This document shows, in pieces, positions 8,486 to 17,560 of a stretch of DNA of 64,000 bases. Within the stretch, counting starts at the first letter, position 1, and every line of letters starts with the position of its first letter. The notes beneath the pieces were generated by a model. The model saw only the letters and a program-made list of their open reading frames with translations. It had not been told where the DNA came from and ran no database searches. The stretch is from Mycobacterium sp. 3519A (GTDB lineage Bacteria; Actinomycetota; Actinomycetes; Mycobacteriales; Mycobacteriaceae), in assembly GCF_900240945.1 (NCBI RefSeq), contig NZ_OESG01000014.1, positions 2,214,015 to 2,278,014 on the forward strand. Reading direction: 5' to 3'. The position numbers were made by a program, and so were the translations under genes.

Positions 8486-9642
8486 GACTGGTAGCCCAGC
8501 ATCTTCGCGGCCAGCGAAGTGAGGATCTCGGTGGTGCCCCCACCGATGCCGATGATGCGCATGTCGCGATACTGCCGTTCGACCTCGGACTCGGTCATGT
8601 AGCCCATGCCGCCGAACAACTGCACCGCCTGGTTCGCCACCCACTCGCCCGCCTCGACGGCGGTGTTCTTCGCGAAACACACCTCGGCGATCAGGTTCGT
8701 CTCGCCCGCCAGTTGGCGCTCGACGACATGGTGGGTGTACACCCGTGCCACGTCGATGCGCCTGGCCATCTCGGAGAGAGTGTTCTGCACCGATTGCCGC
8801 GAGATCAACGGCTTGCCGAAGGTTTCCCGGTTGCGGCACCACTCGACGGTCAGGTCGAGGCACCGCTGTGCGCTCGAATAGGCCTGCGCGGCAAGGCCGA
8901 CGCGCTCGGACACGAACGCCGAGGCGATCTGGAGGAAACCGGTGTTCTCGGCGCCGACCAGGTTCGCCGCAGGCACCCGAACGTCGGTGTAGGACAACTC
9001 GGCGGTGTCAGACGACCGCCAGCCCATCTTGTCGAGCTTGCGGCTGACTTGCAGACCAGGTGAGGATCCCAGTCCGTCTTTATCCACGACGATCAACGAA
9101 ACCCCTGCGGCGCCTGGGCCGCCGGTGCGGGCGGCGGTCACGACGTAGTCGGCGCGCACACCCGAGGTGATGTAGGTCTTGGCGCCGTTGATGATGTAGT
9201 CGTCCCCGTCGCGGACGGCCCGCGTGGTGAGGTGGCCGACGTCGGAACCGCCGCCGGGCTCGGTGATGGCCAGGCTGCCGATCAGCTCGCCCCGCAACGT
9301 CGGCCGCACGTATGTGTCAATCAACCGCTGGTCGCCGGAGGCGATCATGTGCGGCACCGCGATCCCGCAGGTGAACAGCGAGGCGAACACCCCGCCCGGT
9401 GAACCGGCGTAATGCATTTCCTCGCAGATGATCACGGCGTCGGCGCCGTCGCCGCCCGCACCGCCCACCGCTTCCGGCTGCCCGGCGCCGAGCAACCCGA
9501 GGTCACCCGCCTTGCGATGCAACTCGCGCGGCAGTTCGCCCGACCGCTCCCACTCGTCGACGTGCGGGAGGACTTCGCGTTCGGCGAAGCCGCGCACCGT
9601 CTTTCGCAACTGCTCGCGCTCAGGGGTGTTCCGAATGCTCAT
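8482..9642 (-). CDS. fadE13: Acyl-CoA dehydrogenase (FadE13-like)
   Basis: A 386-residue acyl-CoA dehydrogenase starting MSIRNTPEREQLRK. FAD contacts are visible in AITEPGGGSDVGHLTTRA, and the C-terminus has QLFGGMGYMTESEVERQYRDMRI. The position of the classical catalytic Glu reads IGGGTTEI, with Gly. This is the pattern of the isovaleryl/citronellyl-type branch, whose base lies on another helix, and it supports a branched acyl-CoA substrate. The ATG at 9642 overlaps the stop of the AtuA-like gene (ATGA). Symbol by synteny with Rv0975c. Confidence 0.88.
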   Translation of the reverse strand: MSIRNTPEREQLRKTVRGFAEREVLPHVDEWERSGELPRELHRKAGDLGLLGAGQPEAVGGAGGDGADAVIICEEMHYAGSPGGVFASLFTCGIAVPHMIASGDQRLIDTYVRPTLRGELIGSLAITEPGGGSDVGHLTTRAVRDGDDYIINGAKTYITSGVRADYVVTAARTGGPGAAGVSLIVVDKDGLGSSPGLQVSRKLDKMGWRSSDTAELSYTDVRVPAANLVGAENTGFLQIASAFVSERVGLAAQAYSSAQRCLDLTVEWCRNRETFGKPLISRQSVQNTLSEMARRIDVARVYTHHVVERQLAGETNLIAEVCFAKNTAVEAGEWVANQAVQLFGGMGYMTESEVERQYRDMRIIGIGGGTTEILTSLAAKMLGYQS

Positions 9643-11363
9643 AGAATATTCTCCGGGATGTCGATGGTTCGGCTGCGCAGCCACTCGCCGAGGCCTTTGG
9701 CCTGCGGGTCGAACCGCGCCTGATAGGCGACGCCCTGCCCGAGCAGACCGTCGATGACAAAGTTCACGGCCCACAGGTTGGGCAGCACATGGCGGGTGAC
9801 GGGCAGATCCGCTGTCTCAGGGAGCAATTCGCGCAGCTTCTCGACGGTCAACGTATGCGCCAGCCACCGCCAGTGCTGCTCGCGGCGGACCCACACCCCG
9901 ACATTCGCGGAGCCGCCTTTGTCGCCGCTGCGCGCGCCTGCGATCCGACCGAGCGGCACCCGGCGCGTCTCGCCGAACGGCAACGGCTCGGGGAGCGCGA
10001 ACGGCGGTACCGGCGCAAGCTCCAGCGTCTGGGTGGGCGCGGTGATGTCCACCCGGGTGCCGTCGGCGTGCACGGCGACGTGCGGCACCTCGGTGGCGTC
10101 GACGTATCCCGGGGTGAACACCCCGTACACCTGACCGTCGCCCGGCGGTGCGGTGCTGGTGAATCCCGGATAGCTGGCCAGCGCGAGTTCGACTGCTGCG
10201 GAAGAGAATTGGCGTCCGACAGTCTTGGGGTCGGGGTCGCGGACGACGCACCGCAGTAGCGCGCTGGCCGTCTCTTCGGTGTCGGCGTCGGCGTGATCGG
10301 TGCGCGCCAGTGTCCACTCCATCTCGGCGGGCTTGACCGTCAGGCTGGTTTCCAGTTGCCTGCGCACCAGGTCGGCCTTGGCCTCGATGTCCAACCCGGT
10401 CAACACCAACGCCATCTCGTTGCGGAATCCGCCGATGCTGTTCAGCGACACCTTCAGCGTCGGTGGTGGCGGCTCGCCCTTTACCCCGCTGATCCGCACC
10501 CGGTCGGGTCCGTCGTCGGACAGTTCGATGGTGTCCACCCGCAACGTCACATCGGGATTCGCGTAACGCGCACCGCCGATCTCGTACAGCAACTGGGCCG
10601 TCACCGTGCCCACCGTCACCGCGCCGCCGGTGCCGGGATGCTTGGTGATCACCGACGAGCCGTCGGCATGGATCTCCGCCAAGGGAAAACCGGGATGGGT
10701 CAGGTCGGCGAGTTCGGTGAAGAAGGCGTAATTTCCGCCGGTGGCCTGCGCGCCGCATTCGATGACGTGGCCTGCGGCCACCGCGCCTGCAAGTGCGTCG
10801 TAGTTCGAGGGTTCCCAACCGAAGTGGGCTGCGGCGGGCCCGACGATCACCGACGCATCGGTGACGCGGCCGGTCACCACCACGTCGGCGCCGTCGCGTA
10901 GGCAGTCGGCGATGCCCCAGGCGCCGAGATAGGCGTTGGCCGCCAACACCGACCCGAACCCCAACTCCTCGGCGCGCCCCACCAGGTCGTCGCCCTCGAC
11001 GTGCGCCACGTTGACCGTCAGACCGAGTCGCTCGGCCAGTGCCCGCACCGCGGTGGCCAACCCGGCGGGGTTCAGCCCGCCCGCATTGGCGACGATCCGC
11101 ACGCCCTTGTCGAGTGCCAGCCCGAGGCAGTCCTCGAGCTGGATCAGGAAGGTTTTGGCGTAGCCGCGCTCGGGTGAGCGGGCCCGGTCGCGGGCCAGGA
11201 TCAGCATGGTCAGCTCGGCGAGATAGTCGCCGGTCAGGTAATCGAGATCGCCGCCCGTGAGCATCTCGCGCATGGCGGCAAGCCGGTCGCCGTAGAACCC
11301 CGAGCAGTTGCCGATGCGCACCGCATTCAGCGATGAGGCCACGCGCTCTCCCGTCGTCGTCAT
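9639..11363 (-). CDS. AtuA-like (DUF1446) acyclic terpene utilisation family protein
   Basis: A 574-residue protein of the DUF1446/AtuA family, required in Pseudomonas for growth on acyclic terpenes; its chemistry is not settled. The large N-terminal domain contains RIGNCSGFYGDRLAAM and IVANAGGLNPAGLA. The smaller C-terminal AtuA-like domain contains RIAGARSGDKGGSANVGVW. The ATG at 11363 gives MTTTGERVAS; 27 further upstream residues in the frame cover the operator region. It is the first gene of the operon (AtuA-like, fadE13, accD2, accA2, fadE12, echA7), and the whole set resembles Atu/Liu-type acyl-CoA pathways. It corresponds to Rv0976c. Confidence 0.85.
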   Translation of the reverse strand: MTTTGERVASSLNAVRIGNCSGFYGDRLAAMREMLTGGDLDYLTGDYLAELTMLILARDRARSPERGYAKTFLIQLEDCLGLALDKGVRIVANAGGLNPAGLATAVRALAERLGLTVNVAHVEGDDLVGRAEELGFGSVLAANAYLGAWGIADCLRDGADVVVTGRVTDASVIVGPAAAHFGWEPSNYDALAGAVAAGHVIECGAQATGGNYAFFTELADLTHPGFPLAEIHADGSSVITKHPGTGGAVTVGTVTAQLLYEIGGARYANPDVTLRVDTIELSDDGPDRVRISGVKGEPPPPTLKVSLNSIGGFRNEMALVLTGLDIEAKADLVRRQLETSLTVKPAEMEWTLARTDHADADTEETASALLRCVVRDPDPKTVGRQFSSAAVELALASYPGFTSTAPPGDGQVYGVFTPGYVDATEVPHVAVHADGTRVDITAPTQTLELAPVPPFALPEPLPFGETRRVPLGRIAGARSGDKGGSANVGVWVRREQHWRWLAHTLTVEKLRELLPETADLPVTRHVLPNLWAVNFVIDGLLGQGVAYQARFDPQAKGLGEWLRSRTIDIPENIL

Positions 11364-11369
11364 CGACCC

Positions 11370-11385
11370 AACCAACCGGTAGGTT
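11370..11385. promoter_or_regulatory. Candidate TetR-type operator of the acyl-CoA operon
   Basis: AACCAACCGGTAGGTT is a 16-bp palindrome with one mismatch. It lies seven bases upstream of the AtuA-like start codon, where it would cover the transcription start. The form resembles operators of TetR-family acyl-CoA-responsive repressors. No such regulator gene lies beside it. Confidence 0.5.
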
Positions 11386-11523
11386 AGACGGTACCTCCGG
11401 TTTCGCGTCAAGGCGTTCCCTGTTTTGGAGCCTATGCAGCTCACCGGCTATCCTGAAGAGCAATTGCGACGCCGGATCATGCGTGGCGCGCACTTTGTAC
11501 CCCTTATAAAGGAGAGCTCGATC

Positions 11524-11697
11524 ATGGCTGTGCCCAAGCGCAGGATGTCGCGCGCGAACACCCGTAGCCGGCGCGCGCAGTGGAAAGCCAAGCGTCCCGA
11601 ACTGGTCAACGTGACCGTCGCCGGTCAGCAGCACAAGGTGCCGCGGCGCCTGCTCAAGGCCGCCCGCCTCGGCCTGATCGACCTCGACCGCCGCTAA
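11524..11697 (+). CDS. rpmF: Ribosomal protein bL32, cysteine-free form
   Basis: A 57-residue protein of the large ribosomal subunit, starting [17 protein letters not shown]. The four zinc-binding cysteines found in many L32 proteins are absent, so this is the zinc-independent (C-) type. The ATG follows AAGGAGAGC at good spacing; the 33 extra upstream residues in the frame are not part of the family. It sits ahead of mprA, as rpmF does in M. tuberculosis (Rv0979A). Confidence 0.92.
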   Translation: MAVPKRRMSRANTRSRRAQWKAKRPELVNVTVAGQQHKVPRRLLKAARLGLIDLDRR

Positions 11698-11752
11698 CTG
11701 TGGACGCGCGCCCGGCGCAATGTCGCCGGTCAAGCCGGCTCCGCGGCGCGCC

Positions 11753-11771
11753 TCTCAGGCCAGTCTCAGGT
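11753..11771 (+). promoter_or_regulatory. MprA box (autoregulatory)
   Basis: Two 8-bp direct repeats, TCTCAGGC (11753-11760) and TCTCAGGT (11764-11771), are separated by 3 bp. The 8-3-8 layout of 19 bp matches the known form of MprA binding sites, and it lies 14 bp upstream of the mprA start. Confidence 0.75.
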
Positions 11772-11785
11772 GATAGATAGACACT

Positions 11786-12478
11786 GTGGCTGTGCGCATA
11801 CTTGTCGTCGACGATGATCGCGCTGTGCGCGAATCTCTGCGCCGGTCGCTTTCGTTCAACGGATATTCGGTGGAATTGGCCCAGGACGGCCGCGAAGCCC
11901 TGGACGCGATCGCCAACGACCGGCCCGACGCCCTCGTCCTCGACGTGATGATGCCGAGGCTGGACGGCCTCGAGGTGTGCCGTCAGCTTCGCAGCACCGG
12001 CGACGACCTGCCGATCCTGGTGCTCACCGCTCGCGATTCGGTCTCCGAACGCGTCGCAGGCCTCGACGCGGGCGCCGACGACTATCTGCCCAAGCCGTTC
12101 GCGCTGGAGGAACTGCTGGCGCGGATGCGCGCGCTGCTGCGCAGGACCACGCCCGACGACGGTGCGGAGTCGCCCGCGCTGACCTTCTCGGATCTGTCCC
12201 TGGACCCGGTGACGCGCGAAGTCACCCGTGGCGACCGGCCGATCAGCCTGACCCGCACCGAGTTCGCGTTGCTGGAGATGCTGATCGCCAATCCGCGCCG
12301 GGTGCTCACCCGTAGCCGCATCCTCGAGGAGGTCTGGGGATTCGACTTCCCGACGTCCGGCAATGCCCTCGAGGTGTACGTCGGGTATCTGCGCCGCAAG
12401 ACCGAAGCCGAAGGAGAGCCGCGACTGATCCACACCGTGCGCGGGGTGGGTTACGTGTTGCGTGAAACACCGCCCTGA
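11786..12478 (+). CDS. mprA: MprA, OmpR-family response regulator
   Basis: A 230-residue response regulator that controls envelope-stress genes, among them pepD and sigma factor genes in M. tuberculosis. The receiver domain has the acidic pocket DDD at residues 8-10, the phospho-acceptor Asp in [12 protein letters not shown], and the Lys of [13 protein letters not shown]. The C-terminal winged helix carries [12 protein letters not shown] and the [12 protein letters not shown] recognition region. The GTG at 11786 is used; a second GTG two codons later also fits. It overlaps mprB by one base (TGATG). The box just upstream implies autoregulation. Confidence 0.95.
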   Translation: MAVRILVVDDDRAVRESLRRSLSFNGYSVELAQDGREALDAIANDRPDALVLDVMMPRLDGLEVCRQLRSTGDDLPILVLTARDSVSERVAGLDAGADDYLPKPFALEELLARMRALLRRTTPDDGAESPALTFSDLSLDPVTREVTRGDRPISLTRTEFALLEMLIANPRRVLTRSRILEEVWGFDFPTSGNALEVYVGYLRRKTEAEGEPRLIHTVRGVGYVLRETPP

Positions 12479-13953
12479 TGTCAGCCCAGAAGTTCGGGTT
12501 CAGGCCGCGCGTGAAGTCGCGGCCGCCAGTTGCCACGGCCAGCTCGTTGTCGCTGCGTTGGCGCGTCATGCTGCTCGCGATGTCGATGGTGGCAATGGTC
12601 GTGGTGCTGATGGCGGTCGCGGTCTACGCGGTGGTCTCCCGTGCGCTCTACGACGACATCGACAACCAGTTGCACAGCCGGGCACGGCTGCTGATCGAAA
12701 GCGGCTCACTGGCCGCCGACCCCGGTAAGGCCATCGAGGGCACCGCGTACTCGGACGTCAACGCGATGCTGGTCAATCCGGGCCGGTCGATCTACACGGC
12801 CAACCAGGAGGGGCAGACGCTGCCGCTCGGCGAGCCCGAGAAAGACGTCGTACAAGGCGAATTGCTGATGTCGCTGCGGACCGTCAACCATCAGCGGGTG
12901 TTGGCGCTGCACCTGACCAACGGCAGTTCGCTGTTGATCTCCAAGAGCCTGGCGCCCACCAGCCAGGTGCTCAAGCGACTGGGCACGGTGTTGCTGATCG
13001 TCGGAGGCCTCGGCGTGGTGGTGGCCGCGATGGCCGGTGGGGCGGTGGCCCGCGCCGGGCTCAGACCGGTGGCCAGGCTGACCGAGGCCGCCGAACGGGT
13101 GGCCAGGACCGACGATCTGCGGCCCATCCCGGTGTTCGGCAGCGACGAGCTTGCCCGCCTCACAGAGGCTTTCAACATGATGTTGCGCGCGCTGGCCGAG
13201 TCCCGCGAGCGGCAGGCCCGGTTGGTCACCGATGCGGGCCATGAGCTGCGCACCCCGTTGACGTCGTTGCGCACCAACGTCGAATTGCTGATGGCGTCGA
13301 TGGCCCCCGGCGCGCCGCGGCTGCCCGAGGAGGAGATGGCCGAGCTGCGCGCCGACGTGATCGCGCAGATCGAGGAGTTGTCCACGCTGGTGGGCGACCT
13401 GGTGGACCTGACCCGCGACGAGGCGGGCGCGGTGGTCCACGAGCCCGTCGACATGTCCGAGGTGGTGGACCGCTCGCTGGAGCGAGTTCGGCGGCGCCGC
13501 AACGACATTGAGTTCGACGTCTCCGCCATCGGGTGGCAGGTCTACGGCGACGGCGGCGGTCTGGCCCGCGCCGTGCTCAACCTGCTCGACAACGCCGCGA
13601 AGTGGAGCCCACCCGGTGGACGGGTCGTGGTCCGGCTCACGCAGATCGACCCGGTGCACGCCGAGTTGGTGGTGTCGGACTTCGGGCCTGGCATACCGCC
13701 GCAGGAGAGGCGGCTGGTGTTCGAGCGGTTCTACCGCTCGACGTCGGCGCGGGCGATGCCGGGTTCGGGCCTCGGGTTGGCGATCGTGAAACAGGTTGTC
13801 GTCAAACACGGCGGCTCGCTGCGGGTCGAGGACACGGTGCCCGGTGGCCAACCGCCGGGCACGTCGATCCACGTGGTGCTGCCCGGTCGGCCGCTTCCCG
13901 CGACACACCCCATCGATGCCGACCAACCGGTGGTCAGCGCCGAGAATGCTTGA
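12478..13953 (+). CDS. mprB: MprB, sensor histidine kinase
   Basis: A 491-residue membrane sensor kinase that phosphorylates MprA in response to cell-envelope stress. Transmembrane segment 1 (about residues 28-52) is followed by an extracytoplasmic domain of about 110 residues and transmembrane segment 2 (about 167-190). HAMP comes next, then the dimerisation/phosphoacceptor helix [16 protein letters not shown], whose His is the phosphorylation site. The catalytic domain follows: N box ([14 protein letters not shown]), G1 (DFGPGIP), F box (FERFYR) and G2 ([11 protein letters not shown]). All catalytic motifs are intact. Confidence 0.95.
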   Translation: MSAQKFGFRPRVKSRPPVATASSLSLRWRVMLLAMSMVAMVVVLMAVAVYAVVSRALYDDIDNQLHSRARLLIESGSLAADPGKAIEGTAYSDVNAMLVNPGRSIYTANQEGQTLPLGEPEKDVVQGELLMSLRTVNHQRVLALHLTNGSSLLISKSLAPTSQVLKRLGTVLLIVGGLGVVVAAMAGGAVARAGLRPVARLTEAAERVARTDDLRPIPVFGSDELARLTEAFNMMLRALAESRERQARLVTDAGHELRTPLTSLRTNVELLMASMAPGAPRLPEEEMAELRADVIAQIEELSTLVGDLVDLTRDEAGAVVHEPVDMSEVVDRSLERVRRRRNDIEFDVSAIGWQVYGDGGGLARAVLNLLDNAAKWSPPGGRVVVRLTQIDPVHAELVVSDFGPGIPPQERRLVFERFYRSTSARAMPGSGLGLAIVKQVVVKHGGSLRVEDTVPGGQPPGTSIHVVLPGRPLPATHPIDADQPVVSAENA

Positions 13954-14003
13954 TGGGCACGCGTTGTACAACGGGGGGAAGTCTGGGCATGTCCCGAAAG
14001 TTC

Positions 14004-14022
14004 TCTAAGTGGATTCTCAGCC
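14004..14022 (+). promoter_or_regulatory. Candidate MprA box upstream of pepD
   Basis: TCTAAGTG (14004-14011) and TCTCAGCC (14015-14022) form an 11-bp-period repeat, as in the mprA site, with one mismatch in the first six bases. It lies about 75 bp upstream of the pepD start. MprA control of pepD is known in M. tuberculosis; this particular site is inferred. Confidence 0.5.
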
Positions 14023-14098
14023 CAACTGGGCACCCTGAGCCTGTATGTGTCGTTGCTAAAGATGTCGGAACCTACTCCAGGAAGAGCACCGCAGCCAC

Positions 14099-15475
14099 AT
14101 GACGAACCACCCGAGGTACTCGCCTCCGCCACAGCCGGGACACCGCCAGGGCGGCCATGAGCAGCACGCGGCGCCCGGATACCCCGGTGCACACCGGCCC
14201 GGTCCGTATCAGCAGCCCCAGCAGCCGTATGACTGGCGCTACGCGACGCAGCAGCAGTTCCGCACGCACTACGACCCGTACCGCGGCGCGCCGCAGTCCT
14301 CCACCATGTCGATGCCGCAGCCACCCCAAAAGCGTTCGCGCGCAGGAGCTTTGACCGCGGGAGCGATCGCCGTCGCGATCGTCTCCGCCGGCATCGGCGG
14401 CGGCGTCGCGTTGCTGGCACAGCCGGACCGCCCGTCGGCGGCCTCGAGTGTCACCGGCGCTGCGCCCAGCGTGCCCGCGGCCAGCCTGCCCGCAGGCTCG
14501 GTCGAGCAGGTGGCGGCCAAGGTGGTGCCCAGCGTCGTCAAGCTCGAAGTCGATCTCGGCAGGCAGTCCGAGGAGGGTTCCGGCATCATCCTGTCCTCGG
14601 ACGGCCTGATCCTGACCAACAACCACGTCGTCGCCGCCGCCCAGACCGGCCCCGGCGCACCACCGCTGCCCCCTGGCCTCGGCGGTCCCAGCGGCGGCCC
14701 GGCGGGCGCGCAGACGAAGGTCACCTTCGCCGACGGCCGCACCACCATGTTCACGGTGGTCGGCACCGACCCGAGCAGTGACATCGCGGTGGTGCGCGCC
14801 AAGGATGCGTCGAATCTGACGCCGATCACGCTCGGTTCGTCGGCAAATCTGCGGGTCGGCCAGGATGTGGTTGCCGTCGGTTCGCCGCTCGGCCTTGAAG
14901 GCACGGTCACCACCGGCATCATCAGCGCACTGAACCGGCCGGTGGCCGCGGGCGGCGACGCGCAGAACCAGAACACCGTGCTCGACGCCATCCAGACCGA
15001 CGCCGCGATCAACCCGGGTAACTCCGGCGGCGCGCTGGTCAACATGAACGGCGAGCTGATCGGCGTGAACTCCGCCATCGCCACCCTGGGCGCCGACGCG
15101 GGCAACCAGGGCGGGCAGAGCGGCTCCATCGGGCTTGGTTTCGCGATCCCGGTCGACCAGGCCAAGCGGATCGCCGACGAGCTGATCCAGAACGGCACCG
15201 CGTCGCACGCCTCACTGGGCGTCCAGGTCGGCAACGACTCGGCCGTGGACGGCGCGAAGATCGTCGAGGTCACCAATGGCGGCGCGGCGGCTGCCGCGGG
15301 CCTGCCCAGCGGTGTCGTGGTGACCAAGGTGGACGACCGGGTGATCGGCAGCGCCGACGCGCTGGTGGCAGCCGTGCGATCGAAGGCGCCCGGCGACAAG
15401 GTCACGCTGACCTACCTGGATCAGTCGGGTAAGCCGCAGACCGTCCAGGTCACTCTCGGTAAGGCGCAGCAGTGA
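14099..15475 (+). CDS. pepD: PepD, HtrA-family serine protease
   Basis: A 458-residue membrane-anchored DegP/HtrA-like protease and chaperone for envelope quality control. A Pro/Gln-rich cytoplasmic N-terminus (about 75 residues) is followed by one membrane helix (about 82-105). The trypsin-like domain has the triad His in ILTNNHVV, Asp in SSDIAVV and Ser in NPGNSGGALV, and one C-terminal PDZ domain begins near ASLGVQVG. The Pro-rich insert after the active-site His is longer than usual. ATG 14099 follows AGGAAG. It belongs to the mprA-mprB-pepD-moaB2 cluster. Confidence 0.94.
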   Translation: MTNHPRYSPPPQPGHRQGGHEQHAAPGYPGAHRPGPYQQPQQPYDWRYATQQQFRTHYDPYRGAPQSSTMSMPQPPQKRSRAGALTAGAIAVAIVSAGIGGGVALLAQPDRPSAASSVTGAAPSVPAASLPAGSVEQVAAKVVPSVVKLEVDLGRQSEEGSGIILSSDGLILTNNHVVAAAQTGPGAPPLPPGLGGPSGGPAGAQTKVTFADGRTTMFTVVGTDPSSDIAVVRAKDASNLTPITLGSSANLRVGQDVVAVGSPLGLEGTVTTGIISALNRPVAAGGDAQNQNTVLDAIQTDAAINPGNSGGALVNMNGELIGVNSAIATLGADAGNQGGQSGSIGLGFAIPVDQAKRIADELIQNGTASHASLGVQVGNDSAVDGAKIVEVTNGGAAAAAGLPSGVVVTKVDDRVIGSADALVAAVRSKAPGDKVTLTYLDQSGKPQTVQVTLGKAQQ

Positions 15476-15555
15476 GCATCACGGTGGGGCCGACGGGATC
15501 GCCCACTCTCAGAGTGGCCGCGCCGCTGTCCCTTCCGGCATATACGGTTGCACTC

Positions 15556-16050
15556 ATGGAACAGCCAGGGGAGTTGGTGGGCCGGGCGTTGGTTGTCGTC
15601 GTCGATGACCGCACCGCTCATGGCGAGGAAGACCACAGCGGACCGTTGGTGACCGAGCTGCTCGGTGAGGCGGGCTTCGTGGTCGACGGCGTCGTGGTGG
15701 TCTCCTCCGACGAAGTGGAGATCCGCAACGCGCTCAACACGGCCGTCATCGGGGGCGTGGACCTCGTGGTGTCGGTGGGCGGCACCGGTGTCACCCCGCG
15801 TGACGTCACCCCTGAGGCGACTCGTGATCTGTTGGATCGCGAACTGCTCGGCATCTCCGAGGCCCTGCGGGCGTCGGGCCTTTCGGCCGGCATCGTCGAT
15901 GCCGGCGTATCGCGTGGGCTTGCCGGCATCTCCGGCAGCACCCTCGTGGTTAACCTCGCGGGCTCCCGCGCCGCCGTTCGCGACGGCATGGCGACGCTGA
16001 ATCCGTTGGCCGTCCAGATCATCGGCCAGCTATCCAGCTTGGAGATCTAA
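15556..16050 (+). CDS. moaB2: MoaB2, MogA/MoaB-type molybdenum cofactor protein
   Basis: A 164-residue protein of the MoaB/MogA fold, which adenylylates molybdopterin before molybdenum insertion. The VSVGGTGVTPRDVTPEATRDLL segment (first 18 residues shown in most family members) is the signature, with SRGLAGISGSTLVVNLAGS later. I start it at ATG 15556 (MEQPGELVGRALVVVV), the family N-terminus. A GTG at 15472 that overlaps the pepD stop would add 28 residues and cannot be excluded. It follows pepD closely and may share its transcript. Two or three molybdenum enzymes lie elsewhere in the window. Confidence 0.88.
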   Translation: MEQPGELVGRALVVVVDDRTAHGEEDHSGPLVTELLGEAGFVVDGVVVVSSDEVEIRNALNTAVIGGVDLVVSVGGTGVTPRDVTPEATRDLLDRELLGISEALRASGLSAGIVDAGVSRGLAGISGSTLVVNLAGSRAAVRDGMATLNPLAVQIIGQLSSLEI

Positions 16051-16210
16051 CCAGATTGGTCTCACTGCGGTTCCGCTGCCGCGACGCTCATTCGGCGTCG
16101 TGGTCGGTGGCGGGACGCTTCGTGCAAATTTCCACGCCGTACCGGCGGTTACAAGCATGTGAATCGTCATCCGTTCGGGAATGTGATCTTCGTCACACAG
16201 GAATGCCATT

Positions 16211-16369
16211 GTGACTGATCCTTCATAGCGCACCCGAGATGCAGTTAACAAGATCTTCGGGGATCCGTTGCGCGAGTTATCCGTTGACGAGGCGAACACT
16301 TTTTCGCCGGACGAAGCCGCTGAGCATGACCAGTGGTTGCGGGACAATATTCCGCCTCACCATGATTGA
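16211..16369 (+). pseudogene. Small conserved-looking ORF with an in-frame amber stop
   Basis: A GTG at 16211, preceded by AGGAA at good spacing, reads five codons (V-T-D-P-S), then TAG, then 46 sense codons to TGA at 16367-16369. The part after TAG is protein-like: KIFGDPLRELSVDEAN, then a segment ending DNIPPHHD. Short mycobacterial proteins with a similar build and an ending like ENxPPHH are known to me in general terms only. The simplest reading is a small gene broken by a nonsense mutation. No ATG, GTG or well-placed TTG restarts the frame early. Confidence 0.5.
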
Positions 16370-16759
16370 CCTGTGATTTCCCTTTAAGCGCGGAAAATGC
16401 CAGGTGGTCGGCGGCACCTGCACGCTTTCGCGCATGTGCGCAGCGATTGCGACCGTGTTGTCTCGCTGCGGTGGCACTACGCGCCTCCCGGGGGCCCCCG
16501 GAACCCCTCAGTGAAGCGACAGCAAACCCGCATCGGCGACTGGCGAGATCTGCGTTCATGTCCCCCACGCGTTGCCGGGGCGATGCCTCCCCGTTATGTT
16601 CCTCGTGTCAACGATGAGCGAAACGTAAGAGCAGCATGTGAGGTCTCTCATTTGCGTCACATGTCACTCGCGCGTCGTGTGTGGTTTAGCGGTTGGAACC
16701 ACTCACGGACAACAACACGGCGGACTTGCCGGTCCGGCGTCGACATAGCTAGGGAGAAC
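16370..16759. other. Non-coding leader region upstream of the first porin gene
   Basis: About 390 bp without a convincing gene. A long open frame that runs into the porin from 16397 has a composition unlike protein and would bury the porin signal peptide, so it was dropped. Distal promoters are known for mspA in M. smegmatis, and this stretch probably holds the promoter and leader. I see no strong hairpin or repeat in it. Confidence 0.5.
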
Positions 16760-17395
16760 ATGAAGGCAATCAGTCGGGTGCTGGTCGCGATGGTGGCGGC
16801 GCTGGCCGCTTTGTTCGTGAGTACGGGCACCTCTCACGCAGGTCTGGACAACGAGCTGAGCCTGGTTGATGGCCAGGATCGGACGCTGACGATCCAGCAG
16901 TGGGACACCTTCCTCAATGGTGTGTTCCCCCTGGACCGCAACCGGCTGACTCGCGAGTGGTTCCACTCCGGAAGCGCGGTGTACAACGTGGCCGGCCCGG
17001 GTGCTGACGAGTTCGAGGGCACCTTGGAGTTGGGTTACCAGATTGGTTTCCCGTGGTCGCTGGGTGTGGGTATCAACTTCAGCTACACCACGCCGAACAT
17101 CCTGCTCGACGACGCGTCGTTGTTCCCGGCGTTCAACCCGCTGGGTTCGGTGATTACGCCGAACCTGTTCCCGGGTGTGTCGATCTCGGCTGACCTGGGC
17201 AACGGTCCGGGTATCCAGGAGGTTGCGACGTTCTCGGTGGACGTGTCGGGTCCGCACGGCAAGGTGGCGGTGTCCAACGCGCACGGCACTGTGACCGGTG
17301 CTGCCGGTGGTGTGTTGCTGCGTCCGTTCGCTCGGCTGATCTCCAAGGCCGGCGACAGCGTCACCACCTACGGCGAGCCCTGGAACATGAACTAA
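16760..17395 (+). CDS. MspA-family porin, copy 1 (MspC position)
   Basis: A 211-residue outer-membrane porin precursor. The signal peptide ends THSHA-like (TSHA) at residue 27, and the mature 184-residue chain begins [16 protein letters not shown] like MspA. Subunits of this family form octameric channels for small hydrophilic solutes. By MspA numbering, the constriction aspartates 90 and 91 are kept, but residues 92-93 are Ala-Ser in place of Gly-Asp, and vestibule residue 139 is His where MspA has Glu. Asp118 and Asp134 remain. ATG 16760 follows AGGGAG. The location between moaB2 and mscL matches mspC of M. smegmatis. A strong terminator follows. Confidence 0.94.
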   Translation: MKAISRVLVAMVAALAALFVSTGTSHAGLDNELSLVDGQDRTLTIQQWDTFLNGVFPLDRNRLTREWFHSGSAVYNVAGPGADEFEGTLELGYQIGFPWSLGVGINFSYTTPNILLDDASLFPAFNPLGSVITPNLFPGVSISADLGNGPGIQEVATFSVDVSGPHGKVAVSNAHGTVTGAAGGVLLRPFARLISKAGDSVTTYGEPWNMN

Positions 17396-17420
17396 CTCCC
17401 AGCTCAGGGCGTAGACGAGG

Positions 17421-17452
17421 CAGCCCCCGGCGATTTCGCCGGGGGCTGTTTC
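17421..17452 (+). terminator. Rho-independent terminator after porin copy 1
   Basis: AGCCCCCGGCGA pairs with TCGCCGGGGGCT around a two-base loop, followed by GTTTCGTCGTTTC. It separates the two porin genes, so copy 2 probably has its own promoter in 17453-17560. Confidence 0.85.
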
Positions 17453-17560
17453 GTCGTTTCACCACAGTAACGAGAGAAGTCAGCTACAACATCTGTAACG
17501 GTTGCATCACGACATGCGATCACCCGTTGTAACCGCCAGGCCTGGACAGATGGGGAGTAG

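Noticed and set aside
16397..16759. N-terminal extension of porin copy 1 by 121 residues
   Set aside because: It would bury the signal peptide, has non-protein composition, and an RBS and ATG are present at 16760.
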